Shown: positions 24,483 to 34,461 of the stretch, piece by piece
How positions within the stretch are numbered: the stretch's first letter is position 1
How the letters are laid out: every line of letters starts with the position of its first letter
From: Actinomycetes bacterium
GTDB lineage: Bacteria; Actinomycetota; Acidimicrobiia; Acidimicrobiales; JAAEMS01
Assembly (NCBI GenBank): GCA_024225275.1
Contig: JAAEMS010000279.1
Location: 35,355-99,354 of the forward strand
Reading direction: 5' to 3'
DNA: 64,000 bases
Position numbers and translations under genes: made by a program
The notes under the pieces: model-generated
What the model saw: only the letters and a program-made list of their open reading frames with translations
Database searches by the model: none
Told to the model about the DNA's origin: nothing

Positions 24483-25751
24483 TCAGCTCTCAGCGCCCAC
24501 CGGGGCCGAATCGGAAGCAGCCGGTTCCGGCCGGCGGGCCCAGAGGGCGAAACCCAGGCTGAGGGCTCCGTATCCGGCGTAGGCCAGGGCCAATGGGGTG
24601 ACCGACCCCGCGATGCTCCGGTCCACGAGGCTGGCCAGCAGGGCCCCACCGCCCAGCGAGAGGGTGCCGATGACGGCCGACGCGGTGCCGGCCAGATCAC
24701 CCATGGGTTCCATGGCCTGGGCCTGGAGGAGGGGGTTGACCAGGGTACGCAGGGAGTTGATCACGGTGAGGAGGGCAACCCAGCCGTAGAAGCCCGGCTG
24801 GCCATCGGTCTGCCATGACCACACTGCGACGGCCACGGCCAACACCAGGGTCAAGGGTAGGGTCACGACGATCACCCGGTCGGCCCCGACCCTGCGGACT
24901 TGTCTGCTCCCAAGGAAAACGACCAGCCCCATGACCAGGCTCATGCCTGCGAAATAGAAGGCGAACTGGTCGCCCCGGCCGTAGATGTCGTCGAAGAGGA
25001 GCTGGCTACTTCCGAGGAAGGCAGCGAAAGACCCGAAGTCGAACATGACCGCCAACGCCGAGCCGATCGTCAGCCGACTCGAGAACACGGCCACCACCGC
25101 GGTACGGGTGCGGTTGAGTGTCAGGGGACGGCGTCGCTCCGGCGGGAGGGATTCAGGAAGGCGGGTCAGCCACAGGATCAAGGCCACGGTGACCACCATC
25201 GGGGCGCCCATGACCCAGCGCCACGACCCGAGCGCGAGCACACCTTGACCGATCAGCGGAGCCAGGGCGGGGACGATCATGAACACCGACGCAACCACGG
25301 CCAGGATGCGAGCCAGCTGATCTCCGCCGTACAGATCCCGGCCAATGGCGAGGCTGAGGGCCCGAGGGCCCGCGGCACCAACCCCCCAGATGAACCGGCT
25401 CACGACCAACACGCCGAAGGTCGGGGCGAGCGCCGAGCCGAGAGCGCCCAGGGTGTAGAGGCCGAGACCGGCGTACAGCACCGGCTTGCGTCCGAATCGG
25501 TCGGCGAACGGGCCGTACACCAGCTGAGCGCTGGCCAGGCCGAGGAGATAGAGGGTCACGGTCAACGCGATCCGAGGCGATTCCGGATCGAGACCCAGAC
25601 CGATCCGGAGATCGGTGAAGGCGGGGAGAGCCATGTCGATCCCCAGCGCGGTGGTGGCGCTGATCGCCGCCAGCATGCCGATCAGTTCCCGCTCGCCCAC
25701 TCGACGGGCGCCGGAACCGGCAGCCGGGACTGTCGAAGCAGGTTCGGTCAT
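24483..25751 (-). CDS. MFS drug-resistance transporter, Bcr/CflA type
   Basis: A 422-residue protein with twelve predicted membrane helices. The motif between helices 2 and 3 is GPFADRFGRKPVLYAG, and the helix 1 segment ALGIDMALPAF is typical of the Bcr/CflA subfamily of proton-driven exporters. Substrates of the family include bicyclomycin and chloramphenicol; here it is unknown. A TAGCGT box 8 nt before the ATG may be the -10 element. It ends 3 nt after the convergent hydratase gene. Confidence 0.87.
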   Translation of the reverse strand: MTEPASTVPAAGSGARRVGERELIGMLAAISATTALGIDMALPAFTDLRIGLGLDPESPRIALTVTLYLLGLASAQLVYGPFADRFGRKPVLYAGLGLYTLGALGSALAPTFGVLVVSRFIWGVGAAGPRALSLAIGRDLYGGDQLARILAVVASVFMIVPALAPLIGQGVLALGSWRWVMGAPMVVTVALILWLTRLPESLPPERRRPLTLNRTRTAVVAVFSSRLTIGSALAVMFDFGSFAAFLGSSQLLFDDIYGRGDQFAFYFAGMSLVMGLVVFLGSRQVRRVGADRVIVVTLPLTLVLAVAVAVWSWQTDGQPGFYGWVALLTVINSLRTLVNPLLQAQAMEPMGDLAGTASAVIGTLSLGGGALLASLVDRSIAGSVTPLALAYAGYGALSLGFALWARRPEPAASDSAPVGAES

Positions 25752-25891
25752 GGACCAAGACGCTATCGACGGGGCCCGACACTACCCAGGCGAGGTCTAC
25801 CCTTCCGATGTCCAACCCCGTTTCGCTCCCGGTCGAGGTGAGGGGGGAAGTCGGTCGGCCAAGCCCAGAATCGAGTACGTGGTGGAGTCGA

Positions 25892-27103
25892 TCAGCGAGG
25901 TGGGCTGACGAGATCGGCATCGATGTCGGCGATGGTGGTGCACCCCGACAAGACCATGGTCTGGCGCAGGCCGGAGACGAGATGGTCCAGCACCCAGTCG
26001 ACCCCCCTCTCACCGCCTGCTCCCAGCGCGTAGAGGTAGGCCCGGCCGATCATCACCGCGTCAGCCCCCAGGGCCAGAGCTTTGAAGATGTCGCTCCCCC
26101 GGCGCACCCCGCCATCACAGATGATGGCCATCCGGTCACCCACCGCTTCGGCCACCGGACCAACCAGCTCTATGGGCGTGGGTGCGTTGTCGAGCTGACG
26201 ACCCCCGTGGTTCGACAAGGCGATCCCGTCGACCCCGTTCTCGGCCGCGATCACCGCGTCGTCCACCCCTTGGACACCTTTGAGCACGACCTCACCCGGC
26301 CAGATGCTGCGGAACCACTCGATGTCGGCCCACGAGAGGCCGGGGTCGAACTGACTGTTGATGTACTGCGCCAGGTTGACGGCGGTACCGCTGCCGTCGG
26401 CGTCGGCACTGGTGACGTTCGAGAAGGTGATGGGCTCGGACCGGAGAAAGTCGAGGGTCCAGCTCGGATGGAGGGCACCATCGATCAGGGTCTCCGGTCC
26501 GATCTTCGGGGGAAGGGTGAAGCCCCGGCGGACATCACGCTCACGACGGCCGAGCACCGCGGTGTCGACGGTGATCACGATTGTGGTGTTGCCGGCCTCG
26601 TGGGCCCGATCGATCAGCTCCTTGACCATGCCCCGGTCGCGCCAGACATAGACCTGCATCCACTTCTCACCACTGCTGACCTCGGCGACCTCCTCGATCG
26701 AGCGGGTCCCCATGGTGGACAGGGTGTACGGCACCCCGGCCCGCTGGGCGGCGCGGGCCACGGCCAACTCGCCCTGGGGATCGGCGATACGGCCGAATCC
26801 GGTTGGGGCCATGACGAGAGGGAACGAGTGGGAACGGCCGAACAGGTCGGTGGTCGTGTCGATCTCGCCGACATCGCGCAGGACGCGGGGCCGGAGCTCG
26901 ATGTCGGCGAACGCTCCCAAGTTGCGACCGAGGGTGATCTCGTCCTCGGCCCCGCCGTCGATGTAGTCGAAGACCCCACCGGGCAGCCGCCGTTTGGCGA
27001 TACGACGGAGGTCGGCGACGCTCGCCACCCGGGCCAGCCGACGCTCGACCGGGTCGAGCTCGAGCTCACGGAACTGGATGACCGAACGCAGGGAATCGAG
27101 CAT
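25892..27103 (-). CDS. FMN-dependent alpha-hydroxy acid dehydrogenase, LldD-like
   Basis: A 403-residue flavoprotein that would oxidise an L-2-hydroxy acid such as L-lactate. It has the FMN site region PTGFGRIADPQGE, TLSTMGTRSIEEVA, the QVYVWRDR segment, a catalytic histidine in SNHGGRQLD, and GGVRRGSDIFKALALGADAV near the end. A TAACGT box 6 nt upstream of the ATG (27110-27115) points to a leaderless transcript even though the PaaK-like gene ends only 9 nt upstream. Lactate is the default guess; mycofactocin-linked relatives exist but no mycofactocin genes are seen. Confidence 0.87.
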   Translation of the reverse strand: MLDSLRSVIQFRELELDPVERRLARVASVADLRRIAKRRLPGGVFDYIDGGAEDEITLGRNLGAFADIELRPRVLRDVGEIDTTTDLFGRSHSFPLVMAPTGFGRIADPQGELAVARAAQRAGVPYTLSTMGTRSIEEVAEVSSGEKWMQVYVWRDRGMVKELIDRAHEAGNTTIVITVDTAVLGRRERDVRRGFTLPPKIGPETLIDGALHPSWTLDFLRSEPITFSNVTSADADGSGTAVNLAQYINSQFDPGLSWADIEWFRSIWPGEVVLKGVQGVDDAVIAAENGVDGIALSNHGGRQLDNAPTPIELVGPVAEAVGDRMAIICDGGVRRGSDIFKALALGADAVMIGRAYLYALGAGGERGVDWVLDHLVSGLRQTMVLSGCTTIADIDADLVSPPR

Positions 27104-27112
27104 GACGAGACG

Positions 27113-28351
27113 TTACCTCTGGTCGATGACCCGCTTCGCCTTGGCCCCGAACCGCTCGAGCATTCCAGCACCAACGGCCTCCATGACCGGGCGGACCTGG
27201 GTCCGGTGGCGGATCTCGGAGCCGAGCTCCTTCAGCTGGTCACGATCGTCGAGCTCGACCTGGATGGTCATGATGTCGTTGCCGCCCACCTCGCGGGTGA
27301 GTACGATCCTCCACTCGGCACCGGTCGGTAGGGCCTTGACCACCAGATCCTCGACCGCACTGGGATAGACCAGAGCACCCCTCACCTTGACGGCGTCATC
27401 GATGCGACCCAGGAGAGGCTGTGCGAGTGGGAGCCCGCTGATCCCACGCTCGCCGACGATGGCCGAGGTGAGGTCGCGGGTTCGGTATCGGATCAGGGGC
27501 GAGCCGGTGCGGTAGGGGGTGGTGAGGGTCATCTCACCGAGCTCGCCCGGCTCGACCGGCTCATCGGCATCGGGCTTCAGCAGCTCGACCACGAAGTAGT
27601 CGGTATTCACGTTGAGGGCAGTGGTGATCCGGGTGGTGGGATCACCAAAGGCGAGGATGGGCCCGGCGGTCTCGGTTGACCCGTACATGTCCTGCCAGCG
27701 GAAGTGGTCGGGCAGACTGGCGACCACTTGACGCCTGAGCTCGGTGCTGGACCCCTCCCCACCCAGGAGACCCATTCGCAGAGGTAGAGAGGACAGGTCG
27801 ATGCCCGCCCCCTCAGCGGTCTCGACGAGCACTCGCATGAACGACGGAGTAGCGGAGATCAGGGTGATAGGGAGGTCCTGAAGCCAGGTGATCACCTGCT
27901 CAGCGTTGGTCGGCCCAACCGGTACGATTCCGGCCCCGGCCGCGTGGGCGAGCTCGTTCAACGACGGATGGCCGATCCAGAGACCCGCACCGTGGGTGTT
28001 CATCAGCACATCGTCGGGGGTCACTCCCAGGGCTTCGGCAATGTGGGTGTACTGCTGACCGATCGCCTCCCAGTCGGCGTAGCTGTAGCCGATGAAGAGC
28101 CGTGGCCCGGTGGTTCCCGAGGTGGCCGACACCCAGGCCATGTCGGACAGAGGCCGGCCACTGAGTGGAAGGGGTCCGAATCCGGTGAGGTCGCCCTTGG
28201 TGCAGGTGGGTTGGTCGGCCAGGGCAGTCGAGGTGATTCCGGAATGAAGGTCGGCGTAGAACGGCACCTCGCGGCGGGCACGGACAATGAGCTCCTCGAC
28301 CGCCGCCTCGTGGCGGCCGAGCTCACCGATGGCTGGCGTGTTGTCGGGCAT
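27113..28351 (-). CDS. Phenylacetate-CoA ligase-like adenylate-forming enzyme
   Basis: A 412-residue member of the PaaK family, which joins an aryl acid to CoA through an acyl-AMP. The P-loop region is SATSGTTGPR, followed by YGSTETAGP and the C-terminal hinge RYRTRDLT and LLGRIDDAVKVRGALVYPS. The starting ATG is uncertain; 28351 is preferred over two upstream candidates at 28375 and 28384 because the homology starts near it and a TACCGT box lies 8 nt upstream. The FMN dehydrogenase follows it. Phenylacetate as substrate is not proven, and no other paa genes are present. Confidence 0.78.
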   Translation of the reverse strand: MPDNTPAIGELGRHEAAVEELIVRARREVPFYADLHSGITSTALADQPTCTKGDLTGFGPLPLSGRPLSDMAWVSATSGTTGPRLFIGYSYADWEAIGQQYTHIAEALGVTPDDVLMNTHGAGLWIGHPSLNELAHAAGAGIVPVGPTNAEQVITWLQDLPITLISATPSFMRVLVETAEGAGIDLSSLPLRMGLLGGEGSSTELRRQVVASLPDHFRWQDMYGSTETAGPILAFGDPTTRITTALNVNTDYFVVELLKPDADEPVEPGELGEMTLTTPYRTGSPLIRYRTRDLTSAIVGERGISGLPLAQPLLGRIDDAVKVRGALVYPSAVEDLVVKALPTGAEWRIVLTREVGGNDIMTIQVELDDRDQLKELGSEIRHRTQVRPVMEAVGAGMLERFGAKAKRVIDQR

Positions 28352-28458
28352 GGTCCCGGACGGTAGTCCCTTCATGCTGAGCACATTGACCCCTACGTCT
28401 CAGTGCCCTCTCGACCGCCGCCGACGCTTCCGGCAACGAACCGGGACCAGCGGACAAC

Positions 28459-31400
28459 ATGAAGCGACAGAAACTCATCGGGTGGATCTGCGGTGCGTCC
28501 TTGTCCATGGCGTCGTGTGCAACCGTTGGGCTCGAGCAGGCCGCTCCCGCCGGGCCCCAGTTCCCCCTCTCCGAGGCCCCGACCTGGGCCGACGTGTCCG
28601 ATGATGGTTTCAACCGACTGGTCATCGACTTCCGGCCCGAGGCCGCCACCAGCCGCGCCACCACCGTCGACCCAGGGGTGACGAGCCCGGCGGCTGGGCA
28701 GCCAGTCGGTGACCGCGCCCATCTGTACAACGACGAGAACGGCGACCACTGGGCCCTGCTCCAGTCCGGCGACCGGGTGCGGGTCGAGTTGGGGCCTGAC
28801 GGCCTGGTCTTCACCGACCATGTGGCCCCGGCCCCCGAGCCGCTCACCGGGGCGACTCTCCCCGCGGGTTCGCCCGCCGCGGTTGCCGCCCTCGAGGCCG
28901 ACCCCCGTATCGACCGACTGACCGACCTCGGCGACGGCACCTGGGCCGTGGTGACCACCATGACCGCCGACGAGCTCACCACCCTCACCGGTCAGGCCGT
29001 GAGCTCCGACGCCCTCATGGCTTTGAGCACCGACGACCCGTACTACGACCAGCAGTGGAGTCTCGAGAACGTCGGCAACGAGGGTGGCGTACCCGACGCC
29101 GATGTCGACTTCGAGGGAAGCTATCGGGCCACCGACGCCAACGACGTGGTCGTGGCCGTCATCGACACCGGAGTCGACTTCAGCCACCCCGACCTGCTTC
29201 CCAGCCGTTGGCAGAACCCGGGTGAGACCAACTGCAGCGACGGCCTCGACGACGACAACAACGGCTACGCCGACGACTGCCATGGCTGGGACTTCGCCGA
29301 TGGTGATCCCACCGGCTACGACCCATCGACCCACTGGCACGGCACCCACATCGCCGGCACGATCGCCGCGGCGGCCGACAACGGGGTGGGTATCACCGGT
29401 CTCTCTCCCGGGGCCCAGATCATGGACCTCCGGGTCGTCGGGAACTCGGGTACCAGTGCTTCGATCGTGGCCGCCGCCATCCGCTACGCCGTCGACAACG
29501 GCGCTCAGGTGGTGAACCTCAGCCTGGGCACCCGGCCCGGCGCAGTTCCGGCCTCAGCGGTGGCTCCGCTGGCCGATGCGATCGAGTACGCCAACCTCAA
29601 CGATGTCGTGGTCGTGGCGGCCGCCGGCAACGACTCGACCAATATCGACAACTCACCGGTGTGGCCAGCCTCACTGCCCCACGCCAACCTCGTGACCGTG
29701 GGCTCCAGCACCTGGTATGACTCCATCTCGAGCTTCTCGAACACGGGGGCCGTCGCCGTCGACCTGTTCGCACCCGGCTCCCGGATCCTGGCCACCGATG
29801 GTGGTGGGGGCTACCGGATCGCTGATGGCACCTCGATGGCCGCCCCCCACGTTGCCGCCGCGGCCGCCCTGATCCTGGCCGCCGAACCCGGCATCGATGC
29901 TCGTGGGGTTCGCGACCGGCTGATGGTCACCGCCGACGCGGGAAGCGGGTTCACCAGCGCAGCAGTCAGCGGCGCCCGCCTCAACGCCTCGAACGCGGCT
30001 TGGGGCGGCGCCGTTCCGGCCAGCTCTCTGAGCTTCGCAGGTTTCTCCGACCTGAGTCCCGATCAGGCCTTCACCGGCACCATCTCGGTCGACATCGTCC
30101 AGCCCGAGGCCTTCGGCGCCATCGATGTCGTGTGGGAAGCCACCCTGCTGACCCGGATCGACGGTGAAACGCTGGGTGTGATGGGACACCCCGTCACCAC
30201 CAGCACCGGCCCCACCACATCCTCGCCCGCAACCGCATCGTTCGCCCTGTCGGGGATAGTCAGCCCTGGCTCCGGAGCGGCCGACTACACGTTGGGGACG
30301 ACCCTGCCCGAGGGTGACTACGCCCTGGTGGTCCAAGCCGTCCCGACCGGCCATCCCGGCCTGATCATCGGCGAACCCCAGGTCTTGTTCTTCGCGGTAG
30401 GCGACCCCACCCCACCTCCTCCCTCGATACCCGAGACCACCACGACCACGACCACGACTCCGACCACGAGCGGCGACGGAACCGGTAGGGGTGGGGCGGG
30501 CGAGCCCGAGAGCGGAGCAACCTCGACCACGACCCTGGCTGGCGGCGGGGAACCGGACGACAGCGGAGACGGACCGGGCGCTACCGGCACGACCACCACG
30601 ACGACCCCACCGGCCGGCGGAACGACCGAGCCCGGGGGCACCACCACGACGACCACCACGACCACCGCTTCCGGAGGAGGCTCGGAGGGCGGCACCGGGT
30701 CCACCGGCGACACGACGCCGACCACGGGGGCCAGTGGCTCCGTGGGCTCCGGCAGGGGGGGCTCTACTACGACCTCACCCAGCAGGGGAGGCGACACGAC
30801 CACGACCACGACCCAGTTCGGTCAGTGGCGAATCGATGCACTGAACCCGGGCACCGGGCCTCTCGAAGGCGGCAACTACACCACGATCGACGGCAGCTTC
30901 CCCCAGCCTCCCTTCGTCTGGATCGGCGAGCAGCTGGCCAACGTCCTGGTGGTGGGCAACGACGAGCTCCTGGTGTTGGTCCCGAGCCATAGTGAGCCAG
31001 GACCAGTCGACGTGACCCTCCGCACCACCGATGCCGGTGAGGTCCTACGGGCCATCGACGCGTACACCTACGTCGGGGTGACCAACACCACACAACCCCC
31101 TTCCAGCGATTCCTCCACCACGACCGTCCCCTCCGACCGAGGAGATGGCGGTGCCTCAACGTCTACGACGACTGGGCCAGCCGGCAGCGGCGCCGATGAG
31201 ACTGACCGTGGCAGTGGTGGCCCCGATGACGTCGGTACCCCCCTGCCGGTCGAGGACCCAACCCCCGAACCGCCTCCCGGGAGCGGGGGCGCGACAGACG
31301 GAGACTCGATCCCGACCACCACGACCCCGGCTGGCGGTGGTGGCACAACCCTGATCGCCCCCGGAGCTCGCAACCGACTCCATATGGGCTTCGGTGAAAC

Positions 31401-31524
31401 ACAGACGGTGGGTTCACTCTCGCTGGCCCCGGTCAGTGGCGGCGACCCCTTCGCAGCATCGAACGGCCCCACCTGGTCCGACGCCCGATGCACCACCGAT
31501 CCCTGCCGGCCTCGAGCGGTCTGA
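28459..31524 (+). CDS. Subtilisin-like (S8) lipoprotein with Thr-rich linkers and TIG domain, first copy
   Basis: A 1,021-residue secreted protease. The signal ends in the lipobox SMASC (Cys20). A prodomain-like region (30-200) precedes the S8 domain with Asp236 (VIDTGVDFSHPD), His294 (HWHGTHIAG), the oxyanion Asn391 and Ser459 (GTSMAAPH). An Asp-rich insert, DGLDDDNNGYADDC (261-274), is probably a calcium site. Then come a beta domain (500-650), long Thr/Gly/Pro-rich linkers (660-780), an IPT/TIG domain (about 785-865) and a second low-complexity tail. The next gene is a paralogue. Likely role is surface-bound proteolysis; substrate unknown. Confidence 0.9.
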   Translation: MKRQKLIGWICGASLSMASCATVGLEQAAPAGPQFPLSEAPTWADVSDDGFNRLVIDFRPEAATSRATTVDPGVTSPAAGQPVGDRAHLYNDENGDHWALLQSGDRVRVELGPDGLVFTDHVAPAPEPLTGATLPAGSPAAVAALEADPRIDRLTDLGDGTWAVVTTMTADELTTLTGQAVSSDALMALSTDDPYYDQQWSLENVGNEGGVPDADVDFEGSYRATDANDVVVAVIDTGVDFSHPDLLPSRWQNPGETNCSDGLDDDNNGYADDCHGWDFADGDPTGYDPSTHWHGTHIAGTIAAAADNGVGITGLSPGAQIMDLRVVGNSGTSASIVAAAIRYAVDNGAQVVNLSLGTRPGAVPASAVAPLADAIEYANLNDVVVVAAAGNDSTNIDNSPVWPASLPHANLVTVGSSTWYDSISSFSNTGAVAVDLFAPGSRILATDGGGGYRIADGTSMAAPHVAAAAALILAAEPGIDARGVRDRLMVTADAGSGFTSAAVSGARLNASNAAWGGAVPASSLSFAGFSDLSPDQAFTGTISVDIVQPEAFGAIDVVWEATLLTRIDGETLGVMGHPVTTSTGPTTSSPATASFALSGIVSPGSGAADYTLGTTLPEGDYALVVQAVPTGHPGLIIGEPQVLFFAVGDPTPPPPSIPETTTTTTTTPTTSGDGTGRGGAGEPESGATSTTTLAGGGEPDDSGDGPGATGTTTTTTPPAGGTTEPGGTTTTTTTTTASGGGSEGGTGSTGDTTPTTGASGSVGSGRGGSTTTSPSRGGDTTTTTTQFGQWRIDALNPGTGPLEGGNYTTIDGSFPQPPFVWIGEQLANVLVVGNDELLVLVPSHSEPGPVDVTLRTTDAGEVLRAIDAYTYVGVTNTTQPPSSDSSTTTVPSDRGDGGASTSTTTGPAGSGADETDRGSGGPDDVGTPLPVEDPTPEPPPGSGGATDGDSIPTTTTPAGGGGTTLIAPGARNRLHMGFGETQTVGSLSLAPVSGGDPFAASNGPTWSDARCTTDPCRPRAV

Positions 31525-31568
31525 GCTGACGCCGAAGGTCCCGGCTGCCGGTCCCGATCATGTGGGCC

Positions 31569-31600
31569 ATCGGGCCCCGACACCGTTCTGTGGGCCCGAT
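31569..31600. other. Hairpin between the two subtilase genes
   Basis: ATCGGGCCC (31569-31577) and GGGCCCGAT (31592-31600) are exact reverse complements with a 14-nt loop. It lies in the 146-bp gap between the two paralogous protease genes. There is no T-tract, so termination is uncertain; it may be an RNA-processing or attenuating hairpin. Confidence 0.45.
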
Positions 31601-31670
31601 TGCGGCCGAGGCTGGGCCGAGGTAGAGCCCCGGGGAACCCCCCGCGGCTCCGGGAACACTCGGCGGCACC

Positions 31671-34400
31671 ATGTCTGGACGGACAACGATCGGCTTGCTC
31701 GTGGCAGCCTCATTCCTCATCGCGTCCTGTGGCGGAGGAGGGGTCGAGGAGACGGCATCCGGACCCATATTCCCCCGCTCTGATGCCCCCACGTGGGCCG
31801 ACGTCGAGAGTGACGGTTTCCATCATCTGGTCATCGATCTCACCGCGGTAATGCCGTCTGACCCCGTCGAGGCCGAGACACCAACCACAACAGCCACGAC
31901 CACAGCCACGACCACAACCACCGCTCACGAATCCGACGGGACGACCAGGGACGAAGGCTCCGCCGCCGTAGGCGGTGAGTTGCCTCCCCCGACCGCCACC
32001 ACCCTTCTGCCGGTGGGCTCCGACGAGTCGGTCCATGTGTACAGCAACCCCGACGGCTCACTCTGGGCCCTGCTCGAATCGGGAGATCGAGTACCGGTCG
32101 CGCTGGGGCGCGACGGGCTGGTCTTCGCCCTGATCCCCGAGGACGAGCCCGCCGAAGAAGCACCCCCAGAAGACGGGGATCAGCTGGAGGCCGACCCGAA
32201 CCCGGTCGCGCCCATCACGACCACCACCACTACTGAACCGCCCCCTCCGGCGCCGCCACCCGAACCGGAGATCGTGCTCGAATTGCGCAATGACCCTGAC
32301 GTGAGGTCGATCGTGGCCCTGGGCGACGGAACCTGGTCGGTCGTCACCAGCTTGACCGCCGACCAGCTCGAGGCCCGCACCGACCAGCCCGTCCGCACCG
32401 ATGCACTGCTGGCCCTGGCTACCGAGGACCGTCACTACGACGAGCAGTGGTCGCTGGCCAATCCGGGAACCGATGGCATCGAGGGTGTCGACATCGGGTA
32501 CGAGGGTGCTCGAGAGCTCGGCGACGGCACGGGCATCGTGGTCGCGGTCATCGACTCCGGGATCGACTTCAGCCACCCCGATCTCCTTCCCGCCCGGTGG
32601 ACCAACGAGGACGAGACCAGTTGCACCAACGGGCTCGACGACGACAACAACGGGTTCGCCGACGACTGCCACGGTTGGGACTTCGTGCAGGGCGATCCCA
32701 CCGGCTATGACCTCAACGCCCACTGGCACGGCACCCACGTCGCCGGCATCATCGCTGCCGCGGCCGGCAATGACACAGGCATCGCCGGCGTCGCGCCCGG
32801 TGCCCAGATCATGGATCTCCGGGTCGTGGACACCACGACAACCGGGGTCGCGACCGTGGCGGCCGCCATCCGCTACGCGGTCGACAACGGCGCCGACGTC
32901 ATCAACACCAGCCTCGCGAGCCCACCCGGGGGCGTCACCTCCGAGGATGTCGCCGAGCTGGCTGCGGCTCTCGATCATGCCCTCGATCACGATGTGCTGG
33001 TGGTGGCCGCCGCCGGCAATGACGCCACCAACATCGACCACAGCCCGGTCTGGCCCGCGTCGTTCCCCCACCCCAACCTGGTGACGGTGGCCGCCAGCAC
33101 CTGGTTTGACTCCGGGGCCTCGTTCTCCAACCGCGGCCCCACCTCGGTAGACCTGTTCGCCCCCGGCTCCGAGGTGCTGTCGACCTCCCCCCGGGGCCGA
33201 TACCGCCGGGCCGACGGGACCTCGGTTGCGGCCCCCCATGTGGCGGGAACCGCGGCCCTGGTTCGGGGAGCGGCGCCGACCCTCGACGCCATTGGGGTCA
33301 GAGACCGACTCCTCGCCACGGTCGACCCGGGCAGCGGCTTCACCCGCGGCTCGCTCACCGGGGGACGACTCAACGCGGCCCAAGCAATGGCGGGAGGGCC
33401 CGGACCGCGGCTGACATTCACCTTCAGCGGGCTCGCGAGCCTGACCGCCGGAGACGAGGGGGCGGCGACCATCACCGCGACGGTCGATGAGAACACCGAG
33501 CTCGAGGGCTATGAGCTGGGATGGACGGCCACCCTGGTCACCCGCGTCGAGGGGACGACCTACGTGGTGGTCGACCACCCGGTTGGCACCGGGGCGGGGC
33601 CCAGCCGATCGGGCGACGACGGCCGCATCGTGCTGTCAGCTCCCTCTCCGGTGCCGACGGCCCCCGTCGAGCTGAGCCTGTCCACCCAACTCCCGGCCGG
33701 CGACTACGCGCTCATCATGGAGACCACCCTCGGGGGACACCCTGGCCTTCTCGTCGGTTCCCCCCGGGTGGAGTTGTTCACCATCGCCCCCGGCACCGGC
33801 ACGACCCCATCCACCACGACGCCGATTCCCACCGGCACGACCCCAGAACCCGAGCCGGACCAGGCTTCACCCGACCCCGACCGGCCCATTGATCCCCCAC
33901 CGGCGGAACCGGTTCCCGACCCGAAGCCGGAGGCGGTCAGCTTCCCCATCGAGAATGGTGAATGGCGGATCGACTCCCTCAGCCCGGCCGTCGGTTCGGT
34001 GGGGGGCGGTGGCCACGTCACGATCGCCGGCCACTTCCCGGACACGACGTTCGTGTGGATCGGTGACACCCCGGTGAACGTGCTGGCCGTGAGCAATCAG
34101 CAACTCATCGTCGACATCCCCCGCCGCCCCGAACCAGGCGTGGTCGACGTCTCCCTGCGCACATCAGCCGATGGGATCGTGCTCGAGGCGCCAGGGGTAT
34201 TCACCTTCCTGGGCGAGAACGACACCGCCCTGGCTGATGACCAACCTGACCCACTTCCCACTCCGGCGACCGGCGACGGGCCCGAAGGCCAGGCCCGTCC
34301 CCTCTACGAGCTGGGCCCGGTGGAGACCCACGGAGAGTTGACACTGGCTCCCCCCGCCCCGGGTGGCCTGGTGTGGCTCGAGCGAATCTGGGCCAACTGA
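31671..34400 (+). CDS. Subtilisin-like (S8) lipoprotein with TIG domain, second copy
   Basis: A 909-residue paralogue of the preceding gene. Lipobox LIASC (Cys20), Thr-rich segment already at 69-85, the shared APTWADV and WALLESGDRVPV prodomain motifs, then the S8 domain with Asp295 (VIDSGIDFSHPD), His353 (HWHGTHVAG), Asn450 and Ser518 (GTSVAAPH), and the same GLDDDNNGFADDC insert (321-333). A beta domain, a shorter Thr/Pro linker and an IPT/TIG domain (about 765-845, FVWIGDTPVNVL) follow. All catalytic residues are intact, so both copies should be active. The tandem arrangement indicates duplication, with the linkers diverging fastest. Confidence 0.9.
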   Translation: MSGRTTIGLLVAASFLIASCGGGGVEETASGPIFPRSDAPTWADVESDGFHHLVIDLTAVMPSDPVEAETPTTTATTTATTTTTAHESDGTTRDEGSAAVGGELPPPTATTLLPVGSDESVHVYSNPDGSLWALLESGDRVPVALGRDGLVFALIPEDEPAEEAPPEDGDQLEADPNPVAPITTTTTTEPPPPAPPPEPEIVLELRNDPDVRSIVALGDGTWSVVTSLTADQLEARTDQPVRTDALLALATEDRHYDEQWSLANPGTDGIEGVDIGYEGARELGDGTGIVVAVIDSGIDFSHPDLLPARWTNEDETSCTNGLDDDNNGFADDCHGWDFVQGDPTGYDLNAHWHGTHVAGIIAAAAGNDTGIAGVAPGAQIMDLRVVDTTTTGVATVAAAIRYAVDNGADVINTSLASPPGGVTSEDVAELAAALDHALDHDVLVVAAAGNDATNIDHSPVWPASFPHPNLVTVAASTWFDSGASFSNRGPTSVDLFAPGSEVLSTSPRGRYRRADGTSVAAPHVAGTAALVRGAAPTLDAIGVRDRLLATVDPGSGFTRGSLTGGRLNAAQAMAGGPGPRLTFTFSGLASLTAGDEGAATITATVDENTELEGYELGWTATLVTRVEGTTYVVVDHPVGTGAGPSRSGDDGRIVLSAPSPVPTAPVELSLSTQLPAGDYALIMETTLGGHPGLLVGSPRVELFTIAPGTGTTPSTTTPIPTGTTPEPEPDQASPDPDRPIDPPPAEPVPDPKPEAVSFPIENGEWRIDSLSPAVGSVGGGGHVTIAGHFPDTTFVWIGDTPVNVLAVSNQQLIVDIPRRPEPGVVDVSLRTSADGIVLEAPGVFTFLGENDTALADDQPDPLPTPATGDGPEGQARPLYELGPVETHGELTLAPPAPGGLVWLERIWAN

Positions 34401-34461
34401 GCTGGGAACCACCCAGTCCACGCCGGGTGCCTTCTCGAAGCCGCTGGCCAACTGCCAGCCT

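Noticed and set aside
30438..30810. Repetitive ACC/ACG tracts as a regulatory or satellite repeat
   Set aside because: They are codons for the Thr-rich linker of the subtilase; similar tracts occur at 16485-16615 and 31875-31925 for the same reason.
32058..33578. Long minus-strand open frame (about 500 codons) inside the second subtilase
   Set aside because: It is the high-GC shadow of a gene with clear S8 catalytic motifs; its own translation is Gly/Val/Asp-rich with no recognisable domain.
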